From NCBI RefSeq assembly GCF_000812565.1, contig NZ_JTAM01000073.1:1-59592 (forward strand): a stretch of 59,592 nt of DNA. Reading direction: 5' to 3'. Of the stretch, positions 8,108-16,774 are shown piece by piece. Origin of the DNA: Flammeovirga sp. OC4. GTDB lineage: Bacteria > Bacteroidota > Bacteroidia > Cytophagales > Flammeovirgaceae. The translations under genes and the position numbers were made by a program. Below the pieces are notes generated by a model. It was not told the DNA's origin. It saw only the letters and a program-made list of their open reading frames with translations, and did no database searches. The first letter of the stretch is position 1. Each line of letters starts with the position of its first letter.

Positions 8108-8993
8108 TAACAACAGGTCAAACTATTCAACACCAAAGAAACTAACAGAGAATAAAGACAATTGGGAAAAAATAGCGAAAGGGGAGCTTCCCAAAAGTGA
8201 AATCAACGAAAATGTTTACAAAGGAAAATACACTAGGCAAGGTAAGACCTATTACTCTGTACGTGATCCACTTTCCAAGATGTACTACAACAAATGTTGC
8301 TATTGTGAAACTATTGAACATGCTCCAGAAGTAGAACATTACAGACCTAAAAAAGAAGTAACTGAAGAAAAAACACACAATGGTTATTTCTGGTTATGTT
8401 ATGAGTGGACAAACTTATTACCTTCATGTCGATACTGTAATACTTCAGGAGGTAAAGGGATGAAATTTCCCTTGGCAGAAGGTGGCGTGAGAGTTTTTGA
8501 TGCACCAATAGAAGAAGGTGTTTTTAATACAGACCGATGTAAGGTAGATACAGAGGAATTACTAGCAGAAAAACCATTATTACTTCATCCCGAAGTAGAA
8601 AAAGTAGAAGATTACTTCACATTTGAGAACAATGGAGCCATAAAAGGGATTGATGGGGAAGGAAGAGGAGAAGCCACGATATCTATTTGTAATATGAATA
8701 GGGACAACCTACTTGAAAGAAGACAGAACGTTATTGATAAGTGGTTGGAAGATATTGAAGACATTTTGTTGGATTACTCTGAAGGAGAAGCTACGTTGGC
8801 AGAGGTAAAACGCCGAGTGAACAGAAAACTCCAAAGGTTAAAGGGTTCTTGTGATGTCAAAGAGGAGTTTTCTTTATTACAGATGGTTTGTTTGTCAGAT
8901 TTTGAACGTTTGATCTTAAATCAATTGGAGAATGAGACATTTAAAGTATTTCTAAAAGGAATATATGACGATTTTTTAGTGACTGAGAATTAG
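8097..8993 (+). CDS. HNH endonuclease, Septu PtuB-like
   Basis: The 298-aa protein holds an HNH domain of the zinc type: CCYC (67-70), VEHYRPK with catalytic H81, NLLPSC with N106, and a second Cys pair C111/C114 followed by N115. The C-terminal half (about 150-298) is helical and lacks motifs I recognise. The start codon lies inside the ATPase gene, giving an 11-bp overlap and likely tight coupling. In Septu systems the HNH partner is the DNA-cutting effector held by the ATPase. No reverse transcriptase gene or retron RNA is seen next to it, so a retron-Septu is not indicated. Confidence 0.78.
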   Translation: MRSNNNRSNYSTPKKLTENKDNWEKIAKGELPKSEINENVYKGKYTRQGKTYYSVRDPLSKMYYNKCCYCETIEHAPEVEHYRPKKEVTEEKTHNGYFWLCYEWTNLLPSCRYCNTSGGKGMKFPLAEGGVRVFDAPIEEGVFNTDRCKVDTEELLAEKPLLLHPEVEKVEDYFTFENNGAIKGIDGEGRGEATISICNMNRDNLLERRQNVIDKWLEDIEDILLDYSEGEATLAEVKRRVNRKLQRLKGSCDVKEEFSLLQMVCLSDFERLILNQLENETFKVFLKGIYDDFLVTEN

Positions 8994-9018
8994 ATTCAAA
9001 TACTATTTATAAAGTAAT

Positions 9019-9597
9019 ATGGCAAACACAATTTTATACAAGTATCGCAGTTTAGACAACTTCAAGTTTTTAGTAGATATTTTTTTGAATAAGAGGCTTT
9101 ATGCTGGGGATTATAAATCAATGAATGACCCAATGGAAGGGGTGTACCGCTTTAATAAGCATAAAGTATCTGCTGAATTTAGAGCAACAATTCTTGGGGA
9201 TAAAAGGGATCTGAGATTCTGTTCGCTTTCTGCTGATGCAGATAATAAATTACTTTGGGCACATTATGCCAATGGTCACAACGGGATTTCTATTGGGGTA
9301 ATACCTCAAGGTGTAGAAGACTCAGATATTAGAGAAATGTATTACACTCCTGATCCTTTAAAAATTACAGAAGAAAGTGAGCATGTAGATGCCAAGAAAA
9401 TACTAAGTTATAAAAATGAAATTTGGCAGTACGAAAATGAGGTCAGAGTATTTACTATGCAATACTTTGTTGAAGTGAAAATTAAAGAAGTAGTATTTGG
9501 TAAAAGAGTAAGTAATAATGATAAACAGATGCTCAAAAAACTTATCAGTACTATTGACAATCAAATAACTTTTAGAGACGAAGATGAGAGTAAATAG
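9019..9597 (+). CDS. DUF2971 family protein
   Basis: The 192-aa protein has the DUF2971 pattern: an N-terminal YKYRSLDNFKFLVDIFLNKR, then LYAGDYKSMNDPMEG, then RFCSLSADADNKLLWAHYAN and HNGISIGV. The family has no established biochemical role and is frequent in defence and phage-linked loci. It starts 25 bp after the HNH gene and ends 38 bp before hsdR, so it probably travels with the ATPase/HNH pair as a third cargo gene. The family call is by its recognisable motifs; whether it is part of the Septu-like module is inference. Confidence 0.72.
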   Translation: MANTILYKYRSLDNFKFLVDIFLNKRLYAGDYKSMNDPMEGVYRFNKHKVSAEFRATILGDKRDLRFCSLSADADNKLLWAHYANGHNGISIGVIPQGVEDSDIREMYYTPDPLKITEESEHVDAKKILSYKNEIWQYENEVRVFTMQYFVEVKIKEVVFGKRVSNNDKQMLKKLISTIDNQITFRDEDESK

Positions 9598-9635
9598 TTA
9601 ATACCTATTCTTATCAAGAATTAAAATCAACTAAC

Positions 9636-12600
9636 ATGCAAAACAACGAATACACATTATCAGAAGAACCTGCTATCAATCTACTAGAAAAACTCGATTA
9701 TACCCCATTAGATGGGGGTAAAGAGGATCCTCGTTCTTCAATCAAAGAGGTACTTTTAGAAGATAAAGTAAAATATGCCATTAAGGATTTAAACAAATGG
9801 TTGGAACATGATCAAATTAATCAGGCTTTTAAAGAAATAGAATTCATTAATAATACCTCATTGATGGATGCTAACGAAAAGTTTTGGTTGAAAGTCCTAT
9901 GTAAGGGATCTTTTACAACTCAGCTAGAGAACAAAAAAGATCCCAATAAAAAAAAGAAAGATGTAAAGTATATTGATTTTGATAATCCTGAAAACAATGA
10001 TTGGGTGGTAGCTCGTCAGATGAAATATACAGGATTACAAAAGAATAGTATTCCCGATATAGTAGTTTATGTCAATGGTTTTCCTTTAGCTGTTATAGAG
10101 TGTAAATCACCCAATGCTCCCTCTGCTTTGGATTCAGCAATTAGTGATTTGCAATATTATCAAGAAAACAGTGAACGATTATTTATCTATAATTTTATAA
10201 GTGCAGGCATTTGCAAGTGGCAAGCTAAATATGGAGCTATTAATGCACCTTCACAATTTTACTCCCGATACAGAGTTAATGATGAGACTGAAGTAGAGAA
10301 GTTTCTAGGGAGAGAGGTATCGGAACAAGATATCATGTTATATTATCTTTTTAGAAAAGATCGCTTCCTTGATCTTTTTAAACATTTTACCATTTTTGAA
10401 TTAGAAGATGGGAAAACCATAAAAAAACTACCTCGATACCAACAGGTTCGAGCAACCAATAACACCATCAAGAGTTTAAAACAAGACAAAGGCGGTGTAG
10501 TTTGGGCAACTCAGGGTTCTGGGAAATCAATAACAATGGCTTATGTAACAAGAAAACTTCAAGAAGAAGAGTTTGGCTTTGAAAACCCTACTATTATCGT
10601 TCTGACAGATAGAACAGACCTTGACCAACAAATTACAAATACATTTCAAAATGTTGGCTTAAAAAATGTTACTCGTGCTTCATCAGTGATGGGGTTAAAA
10701 GCGTTGCTGAGTAATGATTATGGACAAATAATCACCACTACTATTCAGAAGTTTCAAGAAACGGATGAAGAAGGAAACATTGTTCGTCCTCGTAAAGAGA
10801 AACAAAAAGATGGGACTCTAGTTACCTATCTCGAAATAGTGAATCAAGATGGGGAGATTGTATCCAAACAAATAAGTAATACTGCTGAAGTGAAAGGTAG
10901 TCAGTTATCAGTTGGGGTGTTATCTGAAAAGGAAAATATATATGTACTTATTGATGAAGCACACCGTACACAATATGGTTTGTTAGCTTCATTTATGAGG
11001 GATTCATTACCTAATGCAAAGTTTGTAGCTTTTACAGGGACACCTTTAAGCAAAGAAGATAAATCCACACTCGGTACATTTTATGGCGGTGATTATATAG
11101 ACTTATATACGATCAAAGAAGCTGTAGAAGATGGGGCCACTTTACCTTTATTGTATGAACAGGGTTTACCTCAGTACTTCCTTGATAAAGACGTAATGGA
11201 TCAAGCTTTTGATGAGGAGTTTGGTCATGAGTCAAGAGAGAAAAAGACTCTTTTGAAGAAAGAGGCTGGCAAAAAGATAAAAAGTTCAAATGAGAGGTTG
11301 GAAGTGATTGTAGACCACCTTATAGAACACTACACTTCAAGAATTTATCCCGATGATTTAAAAGCTATGTTAGTGTGTGAAAACAGAGCAAATGCCATTG
11401 CTTACAAAAAAATATTTGATAGAAAAAAGGAAGAAAAGGCCATAGATTTTAATACAAGAGTAGTGATGTCTTTTTCTCCTAAAAAAGACCCAAATGAGTA
11501 CCTGACATTAGCAACGCCTGCCCATGAAGTGAAAGATGCTGTTGATAATTTTAAACTGCCATTTGGAGACGAGAATGATCTAGAAAAGTCTGGAAAACTC
11601 AAATTTAATAACGATGCAATTTTGATTGTATCTGATATGTTATTGACGGGCTATGATGCTCCAATTGCAGGAGTTCTTTATCTTGATAAAAATTTAAAAG
11701 AGCATACTCTACTCCAAGCACTTGCTAGGGTAAATAGGACAAGAAAAGGGAAGAAGGCTGGTATAGTAGTAGATTACTATGGTATTACCAATAACTTAAT
11801 CCAAGCATTAGAGATTTTTAGTGGAGAGTTGACAAGGAATGAAATAATCCCAGATTTTGATAGTGAATTCCCAAGGTTAGAACAACGATGTGAAAAATTG
11901 GTACAACTATTTAAAAGTCTTAAAATAGATCGTAATTACGAGAGAGAAAAGTTTATCGATAAAGCTGTAAGAATGCTTGAGCCACTTGATGTTAGGGATA
12001 AGTTTAAGGATCTTCTAAAGAAATTCAATGAAAGTATTGCGATTGTTACTCCACATCCCAAAGCATCAAAGTATATTAATGATTTTAAACTCTTCAATCA
12101 AATTCGTTTGCAGGCTAGAAAGTTGTTCCCTGAGGATGACACCTTGAAAATATCAAAAGAGGAGAGTGCAAAGCTAAAAGCCCTAATTGACGAACATCTA
12201 CAGGCTACTGGAGTAAAAGACCTTTTAGAAGAACCTGTTTCCATTATTGATCATGAAAAGTTTAAAGAAGAATTAGAGAGAACGAGTTCAGACGAGTCAA
12301 AAGCAAAGAAGATTGCCAATAGAGCAAGACATGTTATAAAAGTTGGGATGGATCAGAATCCTGATTTCTTTAAGCCGTTGAGCGAAATGCTGGAAGACTT
12401 GATTAAACAACAAGAAGAAGATAGAATCTCTCATACTCAATTATTAATAGAAGTGAATCACAAAGTAATTGATAAGATACGAATGAAAGATCAGGAAGCA
12501 GAAAACTTAGGATTGAACCAACAAGAGTTTGCGGTTTATTCTACTATAAACACTAAACTCAACGGAAATGCTTTAGCTGTAACAAAAGAAATCTTTGAAG

Positions 12601-12764
12601 CGATAAAGTCAGAGATGGAGGTGAAAGGTTGGCAAGAAAAATTTCAATCCTTAAAATCGATTGAGAGCAACATAAGAAAGACCTTGAAAAACTATATGCC
12701 AAAAGAGGAGTATAAGCCAATTTTATCTAATTTGGTCGATCTTATAAAAAAGAATGCAAAGTAA
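9636..12764 (+). CDS. hsdR: Type I restriction-modification system, restriction/translocase subunit
   Basis: HsdR translocates DNA using ATP and cuts it when it meets an unmethylated HsdS site. The 1042-aa protein has the usual order: an N-terminal PD-(D/E)xK nuclease with PDIVVYV (D141) and IECKSP (E155, K157), Walker A TQGSGKS (K297), DEAH box (440-443), FTGTP, and motif VI QALARVNRTRKG. The C-terminal helical region (about 750-1042) is thought to bind HsdM/HsdS. It lies 4.8 kb from hsdS because the cargo genes separate them. A decayed second hsdR start lies at 6857. Length and motifs are intact. Confidence 0.97.
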   Translation: MQNNEYTLSEEPAINLLEKLDYTPLDGGKEDPRSSIKEVLLEDKVKYAIKDLNKWLEHDQINQAFKEIEFINNTSLMDANEKFWLKVLCKGSFTTQLENKKDPNKKKKDVKYIDFDNPENNDWVVARQMKYTGLQKNSIPDIVVYVNGFPLAVIECKSPNAPSALDSAISDLQYYQENSERLFIYNFISAGICKWQAKYGAINAPSQFYSRYRVNDETEVEKFLGREVSEQDIMLYYLFRKDRFLDLFKHFTIFELEDGKTIKKLPRYQQVRATNNTIKSLKQDKGGVVWATQGSGKSITMAYVTRKLQEEEFGFENPTIIVLTDRTDLDQQITNTFQNVGLKNVTRASSVMGLKALLSNDYGQIITTTIQKFQETDEEGNIVRPRKEKQKDGTLVTYLEIVNQDGEIVSKQISNTAEVKGSQLSVGVLSEKENIYVLIDEAHRTQYGLLASFMRDSLPNAKFVAFTGTPLSKEDKSTLGTFYGGDYIDLYTIKEAVEDGATLPLLYEQGLPQYFLDKDVMDQAFDEEFGHESREKKTLLKKEAGKKIKSSNERLEVIVDHLIEHYTSRIYPDDLKAMLVCENRANAIAYKKIFDRKKEEKAIDFNTRVVMSFSPKKDPNEYLTLATPAHEVKDAVDNFKLPFGDENDLEKSGKLKFNNDAILIVSDMLLTGYDAPIAGVLYLDKNLKEHTLLQALARVNRTRKGKKAGIVVDYYGITNNLIQALEIFSGELTRNEIIPDFDSEFPRLEQRCEKLVQLFKSLKIDRNYEREKFIDKAVRMLEPLDVRDKFKDLLKKFNESIAIVTPHPKASKYINDFKLFNQIRLQARKLFPEDDTLKISKEESAKLKALIDEHLQATGVKDLLEEPVSIIDHEKFKEELERTSSDESKAKKIANRARHVIKVGMDQNPDFFKPLSEMLEDLIKQQEEDRISHTQLLIEVNHKVIDKIRMKDQEAENLGLNQQEFAVYSTINTKLNGNALAVTKEIFEAIKSEMEVKGWQEKFQSLKSIESNIRKTLKNYMPKEEYKPILSNLVDLIKKNAK

Positions 12765-12787
12765 CTTTTTTAAGAGTGATTTTTAAT

Positions 12788-12833
12788 AAAGTTATCCTGA
12801 TGATAAAGTTGAGTTTAATTATCAGGAAACTTT
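12788..12833 (+). other. Strong hairpin between hsdR and the metallopeptidase gene
   Basis: AAAGTT (12788-12793) pairs with AACTTT (12828-12833), and after one bulged A, TCCTGAT (12795-12801) pairs with ATCAGGA (12821-12827). No T run follows, so it is not a classical terminator; it may stabilise the hsdR mRNA end or regulate the next gene. Confidence 0.5.
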
Positions 12834-12856
12834 AATAAGACAGTTAAAATCAATCC

Positions 12857-13534
12857 ATGGGTAAGGTAAAATACGGTAATACAACAATTCACTATGTAAT
12901 TAGCATAGAAAAGGAGTTGAAGCATGATTATATTCAAGTTGAGCAAGGTCAACCTATTCTTTATAGATCCCCGAATGTAACAGAAGAAAAAGCGGATAAA
13001 TATGTGCTAAAGAAAGCAAGATGGATCATAGAAAAAATGAAGCTAGTTGCTGAACCCATTCACGAAGAAATAAAAACAGGTTCACGCTTGCCTTACTTTG
13101 GTCGTAAGTATTATACTGAAGTACAAAAAGGGGATAAAAATGAAGTGCTTTTTTCAGGCTCAAAATTTCATATCACTCTAACTGAAGTCACTCAAGAGAA
13201 CATCAATGAACAGCTCCAATCCTTTTATCGCCAAAAATGTATTGAAAAGATAAAACCTCGTTTTAATCGCTGGATCAAAACAACAGGCTATACACCTTCC
13301 AAAGTCTCTTTCAGAAAAATGGAAAAGCGATGGGGTTCATGTACTTCTGAGGATCAAATTATCCTCAATATTGATGCTTCTAAACTACCATGGCAACTGA
13401 TAGATTATCTTATTCTTCATGAACTATGTCATATTCCTTTCAAAGACCACACAAAGGACTTTTGGAATGAAATCAGAAAGCACATGGAAGATTATGAGGG
13501 GTTTGATAAGAGGTTGGATTATTGGGAGGTGTGA
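12857..13534 (+). CDS. YgjP-like (DUF45) M48-type zinc metallopeptidase
   Basis: The 225-aa protein matches the YgjP/DUF45 family. After a beta-rich N-terminal half comes KRWGSCTSEDQIILN and then the zinc motif HELCH (188-192), with a likely third ligand in the following KDHTKDFW. Members are commonly found beside type I RM genes, as here (92 bp after hsdR), and the substrate is unknown. It ends the rightward cluster and converges on the minus-strand GNAT gene with 6 bp between stop codons. Confidence 0.88.
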   Translation: MGKVKYGNTTIHYVISIEKELKHDYIQVEQGQPILYRSPNVTEEKADKYVLKKARWIIEKMKLVAEPIHEEIKTGSRLPYFGRKYYTEVQKGDKNEVLFSGSKFHITLTEVTQENINEQLQSFYRQKCIEKIKPRFNRWIKTTGYTPSKVSFRKMEKRWGSCTSEDQIILNIDASKLPWQLIDYLILHELCHIPFKDHTKDFWNEIRKHMEDYEGFDKRLDYWEV

Positions 13535-13540
13535 TTGGTA

Positions 13541-13963
13541 TTAATTATTTTTAAAATACTTTTTGAGTTTATCTACTTCAATATACATGTTATGATCTCC
13601 TATCATATGAAAGCCAAATTTTTCTCCAAATGCTCTAGAATTAGGATTAATACTTTCAACTCCAATATAGTCGAAACCATAATGTTTACATCTTTCTGTT
13701 AAGAATTTGAGAAAAGCTGTACCATGTCCTTTTCGTATGCTTTTAAAATATATTCTAGCAATAATCAATGTTCTAGTTTTCCAACCAATTGATTCATAAG
13801 AATTCATATGAAATCTTATATAAATATCAACTTTCCGTTTATTATGTATTATTAAATTTTTCTTAAAACGGTTTGAATAATCAGCAGGAGGATATTTATA
13901 TTTAAACCTATTCATTAGAAATTGATTTAACTCATCTTTGAATTCAGAGATATTTGGTTTCAT
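13541..13963 (-). CDS. GNAT-like N-acetyltransferase
   Basis: The 140-aa protein resembles a small GNAT domain. It has a beta strand TLIIARIYF, a GHGTAFLKFL segment in the place of the acetyl-CoA pyrophosphate loop, and a C-terminal block IGVESINPNSRAFGEKFGFHMIGDH typical of GNAT motif B (N-x-x-A-x-x-x-x-x-x-GF). Substrate unknown. It is convergent with the metallopeptidase gene, and its start lies 30 bp from the left attachment repeat, so it is the last chromosomal gene before the island. Confidence 0.65.
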   Translation of the reverse strand: MKPNISEFKDELNQFLMNRFKYKYPPADYSNRFKKNLIIHNKRKVDIYIRFHMNSYESIGWKTRTLIIARIYFKSIRKGHGTAFLKFLTERCKHYGFDYIGVESINPNSRAFGEKFGFHMIGDHNMYIEVDKLKKYFKNN

Positions 13964-13992
13964 TATAATTAGTTTTTAGTTAGTAAATATAA

Positions 13993-14054
13993 AAAAAAAC
14001 CGCCCTTACATTACTGTAAACGCGGTTTCTAGTGGAGTCGGAGGGAATTGAACC
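13993..14054. repeat. attL: partial copy of the ssrA 3' end and terminator
   Basis: 36 bp (13993-14028) are identical to 57762-57797, followed after one mismatch by 17 identical bases (14030-14046 versus 57799-57815), and then imperfect similarity to about 14054. The shared block is the ssrA terminator hairpin plus the last T-arm/acceptor bases of the tmRNA. The intact ssrA is only at the right copy, so the left copy is the duplicated attachment site of an island inserted at the ssrA 3' end. Distance between copies is 43,769 bp. The left copy also retains a working-looking terminator on the minus strand. Confidence 0.92.
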
Positions 14055-14157
14055 TCTTGTGTGTTACTGTCTATTATTGTCTTTTTTATACTAATAACGC
14101 AACATTACATCAAATTTATTGTAATATTGTTGATGGAAATGGATTGCAAAACAAAAA

Positions 14158-14179
14158 TGTTATCCCCAATGTTATCCCC
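14158..14179 (+). repeat. Paired TGTTATCCCC direct repeats, candidate integrase arm sites (left)
   Basis: Two copies of TGTTATCCCC (14158-14167, 14170-14179) at 12-bp spacing. The same pair, with one mismatch, lies just inside the right attachment repeat (57733-57754). Presence just inside both ends of the island is typical of arm-type recombinase binding sites. Confidence 0.65.
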
Positions 14180-14210
14180 TTTTTTATCTCTCTTTTTGTA
14201 ATTGGTTATT

Positions 14211-15434
14211 ATGGCAACAGTGAAATTATATTTGAAAGACAAAAATGCTCATAAAGTAACAAAAGTTATTTGTGCTGTGTCTGATGGAAGAGGTGTTTTT
14301 ATTAAAGTTCCTACTAGTGTCTCTGTAAACCCAAAACACTGGAGTGTTAAGAATCAAAGAATCCTGTCTGCGAATTCAAATGCAGTTGCTTTAAATCAAC
14401 AACTTGAAAAATTTAAAAATCGTGTTTTCACTATTTATCTTGAAGCGAAAAATAATGGATTGCAAGCAAACGCAAAATATATAAAGGAGCAATTACATCC
14501 TAAAGAGAATACAGTTACTAAAGAAGAGCAGTTTTGGAAAGTTTTTGATAATTACCTTGAGTTAAAAACAAACTCTCTTTCAATTTCAAGTATTAAAAAG
14601 ATAAAATCATTGAGAGTACATTTAAAGGGTTTTGAGGAAAAGAAATATATCACTTTTGATCTTGAAAAAATGGATCAGATGATTTTTGAGAGACTTCAGG
14701 ATTATATGTATAAAGATGCAGATCTCAATGTTCAAACCACTGCAAAGTATCTTGGTTTGTTTAAGACTTTCTTGAATTGGTGTAAATCAATGAAGATTGT
14801 TGATAATGATGATCACAAACAATTTTCTCTAACTCATCAACCAGAAACATTAAAACCAATTTTAGATGATAAGGATATAGATAAGTTAAGAACTGTATCA
14901 TTAACCAATAACTATTTAGATAATGCGAGAGAGTTGCTTATACTGTCCACGTTGACAGGTCTTAGATTTAGTGACTATAGTAAAATTAATTTATCTCAGA
15001 TAAGAATAGATTCTGAAGAAAGAGAATATTTGGTATTAAGACAAACTAAGACTAATGAAAGGATAGAAGTCCCTTTAAATTCAGAATCCTCTCGTATTGT
15101 TCATGATCTGATTGATGGTAAAGTTAGAGCGATAAGTAATCAAAAGCTAAACCAGTATGTAAAAGAGGTGTGCAAATTAGCAGGTATAGATGACCTTTTT
15201 GAAGTGGATGAATTTAAAGGAACACAAAAAACAACTTATCAGAAACCCAAATATGAATTAATTACAACTCACACAGGAAGAAGAACATTTGCTACACGAC
15301 TCTTACTAAAAGGAGTTCCTACTAAAACTGTGATGAAGTTTACAGGTCATAAAGATGAAAGAAGTTTTTCTAAATATGTAAACATTCCAAAAGAGAAAGA
15401 AATGGACTTGGTAAGAATGGCATTAAGTGATTAG
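14211..15434 (+). CDS. Tyrosine recombinase / site-specific integrase of the island
   Basis: The enzyme integrates and excises the island at the ssrA 3' end. It has an N-terminal SAM-like arm-binding domain, a core-binding domain (about 105-205) and a C-terminal catalytic domain. Catalytic residues, numbered from the upstream ATG at 14202, are R255 (TGLRFSD), H357 and R360 (HTGRR), H383 (TGHKD) and nucleophile Y392 (SKYVNI). I chose the ATG at 14211 because MATVKLYLKD is the usual start of this family; the ATG at 14202 adds three residues. The gene lies 170 bp inside attL with the TGTTATCCCC pair in between and reads inward. Full length, about 407 aa. Confidence 0.95.
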   Translation: MATVKLYLKDKNAHKVTKVICAVSDGRGVFIKVPTSVSVNPKHWSVKNQRILSANSNAVALNQQLEKFKNRVFTIYLEAKNNGLQANAKYIKEQLHPKENTVTKEEQFWKVFDNYLELKTNSLSISSIKKIKSLRVHLKGFEEKKYITFDLEKMDQMIFERLQDYMYKDADLNVQTTAKYLGLFKTFLNWCKSMKIVDNDDHKQFSLTHQPETLKPILDDKDIDKLRTVSLTNNYLDNARELLILSTLTGLRFSDYSKINLSQIRIDSEEREYLVLRQTKTNERIEVPLNSESSRIVHDLIDGKVRAISNQKLNQYVKEVCKLAGIDDLFEVDEFKGTQKTTYQKPKYELITTHTGRRTFATRLLLKGVPTKTVMKFTGHKDERSFSKYVNIPKEKEMDLVRMALSD

Positions 15435-15871
15435 GATTAATAAGAAGTATCTAATTGAACCTAAATAAGTGCAGAATATGTATATTATTGTTTTTTAGAC
15501 TAATCAACATTAAAATTTCATAACAAGGCTATGATCTTCAATTCAGTTATGGCAGATCAAAAAAACTAACTTTTAACAAGATTCTCTATAGATTGAATTT
15601 GGAGCAAGAATACAGTTGAACTTGTAGAAAAATTAAGATGATTTGATGAATAATTTACATATACAAAGATATAGTGAACCTCCATTTTAAATAAGGGAAG
15701 GTGAACTAGCTCCTTTGTCGGATCCCTTGCAAAACATCTAGTTCACTTTGTAGATAAGTATAAGAAAAGTTGTTCATCTAAGACAAATCAAATTACTTTG
15801 AAGTCACCTAGAAAAATAGGCTACTAGAGATAGATTTTTTAGTAAACAAACTCTAAAACTTTTAATTCTTT
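15435..15871. other. Intergenic region with a possible pseudoknot
   Basis: No gene is visible in these 437 bp between integrase and repressor genes. GTGAACTAG (15701-15709) is perfectly inverted at 15738-15746, and AAGGGA (15693-15698) can pair with TCCCTT (15723-15728). The two stems interleave, so the RNA could form an H-type pseudoknot on either strand. A third GTGAAC occurs at 15674. It may be a small RNA, the 3' region of a transcript or a protein-binding site. Confidence 0.45.
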
Positions 15872-16642
15872 TTAAAATTTAAAGACCTTTCTTTCAATAG
15901 AATTGTTCTCATCTTTTCTATCCAAAGAATCTATTATACTTTCTGCATAATTTATTTTAGGAGGTTCTGATACAAAATTTTCACTTTGAAAATTTTCCCC
16001 TTTTGAAGGTTTCTTATTATCAAAATAAGCTGTAAACTCTTTTAATTTTTTTAATGTGTTATTGAAAAATGGTAATTTTTCCTTAATATTTATTTCATTA
16101 TCAAATTTTTCGTAGATGTTTTTTATTATATCAGGATCTTTTGCTTTTTCATTTACAATGATACGATAAAAAGTATTTTCAATATCCACATCAATTTGAT
16201 CGAATTTGTTAGAAATAGATTCAGAGATATAATATAATGTTGATAAGGTTCTTCTTAATTCATATAAATCAGGATATTTTTCGTGAAGTTGATTCTCAAT
16301 TTCATTATACATTTCATTGTCTCTAATGTATTCGTCATATTTCAAACGTGTATTACTTTGAATACATTCATATGTGATCTTAATATACTTTTCAAGATCT
16401 TTGTTATTATATAAAATAAAATTTTTATTAAGAACATTTTTCTGATCTACATTAAGAATATATCTATGATTTCCTCCATTTAGAATTAAATATTCAAGTA
16501 ACTCTTTTGTAGGTTTTTTTTTATCTTTTTCTACTGCTGATATAAAAGACTGTGAAACCCCAAGGATCATTGCTAAATCTTTTTGATTGATATTTAGCGA
16601 TTTACGAACAGTTTGTATTCTTTTTCCAAATTGGATCTCCAT
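15872..16642 (-). CDS. XRE-family repressor of the island
   Basis: The 256-aa protein has an N-terminal Cro/CI-type HTH (about residues 6-60, NINQKDLAMILGVSQSFISAVEKDKKKPT) followed by a long helical region without a recognised domain. It is transcribed away from the excisionase-like gene. The 21-bp-distant upstream region holds a perfect 26-bp palindrome that covers the spacer and -7 box of the divergent rightward promoter, so the protein most likely represses the excision/replication genes, as in a lysogeny switch, and may also control its own gene. The binding to the palindrome is inferred from position. No ImmA-type peptidase partner is next to it. Confidence 0.82.
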   Translation of the reverse strand: MEIQFGKRIQTVRKSLNINQKDLAMILGVSQSFISAVEKDKKKPTKELLEYLILNGGNHRYILNVDQKNVLNKNFILYNNKDLEKYIKITYECIQSNTRLKYDEYIRDNEMYNEIENQLHEKYPDLYELRRTLSTLYYISESISNKFDQIDVDIENTFYRIIVNEKAKDPDIIKNIYEKFDNEINIKEKLPFFNNTLKKLKEFTAYFDNKKPSKGENFQSENFVSEPPKINYAESIIDSLDRKDENNSIERKVFKF

Positions 16643-16658
16643 AAATATTTAAATTTAT

Positions 16659-16689
16659 TTTGAAAAATAGAACCCGGGTTCTATTTTTG
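16659..16689 (+). promoter_or_regulatory. Bacteroidota-type promoter overlapped by a 26-bp perfect palindrome (operator)
   Basis: TTTG (16659-16662), a 19-bp spacer and TATTTTTG (16682-16689) match the Bacteroidota promoter form TTTG-N19-TAnnTTTG exactly. The perfect palindrome 16663-16688 (half-site AAAAATAGAACCC) fills the spacer and most of the -7 box. It lies 86 bp upstream of the rightward gene at 16775 and 21 bp upstream of the leftward repressor gene, and is a strong operator candidate. Confidence 0.8.
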
Positions 16690-16774
16690 AACTTTAACGG
16701 TTGTTAATGTATAATAAATACAAAAATAAGACAATCTTTTAATAGATTATATATTTTTTTAATACAGGTTAAAA

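Noticed and set aside
14048-14254. A 68-aa frame overlapping the left attachment site and integrase start
   Set aside because: It reads through the att repeat and the arm-site repeats and overlaps the integrase in another frame.
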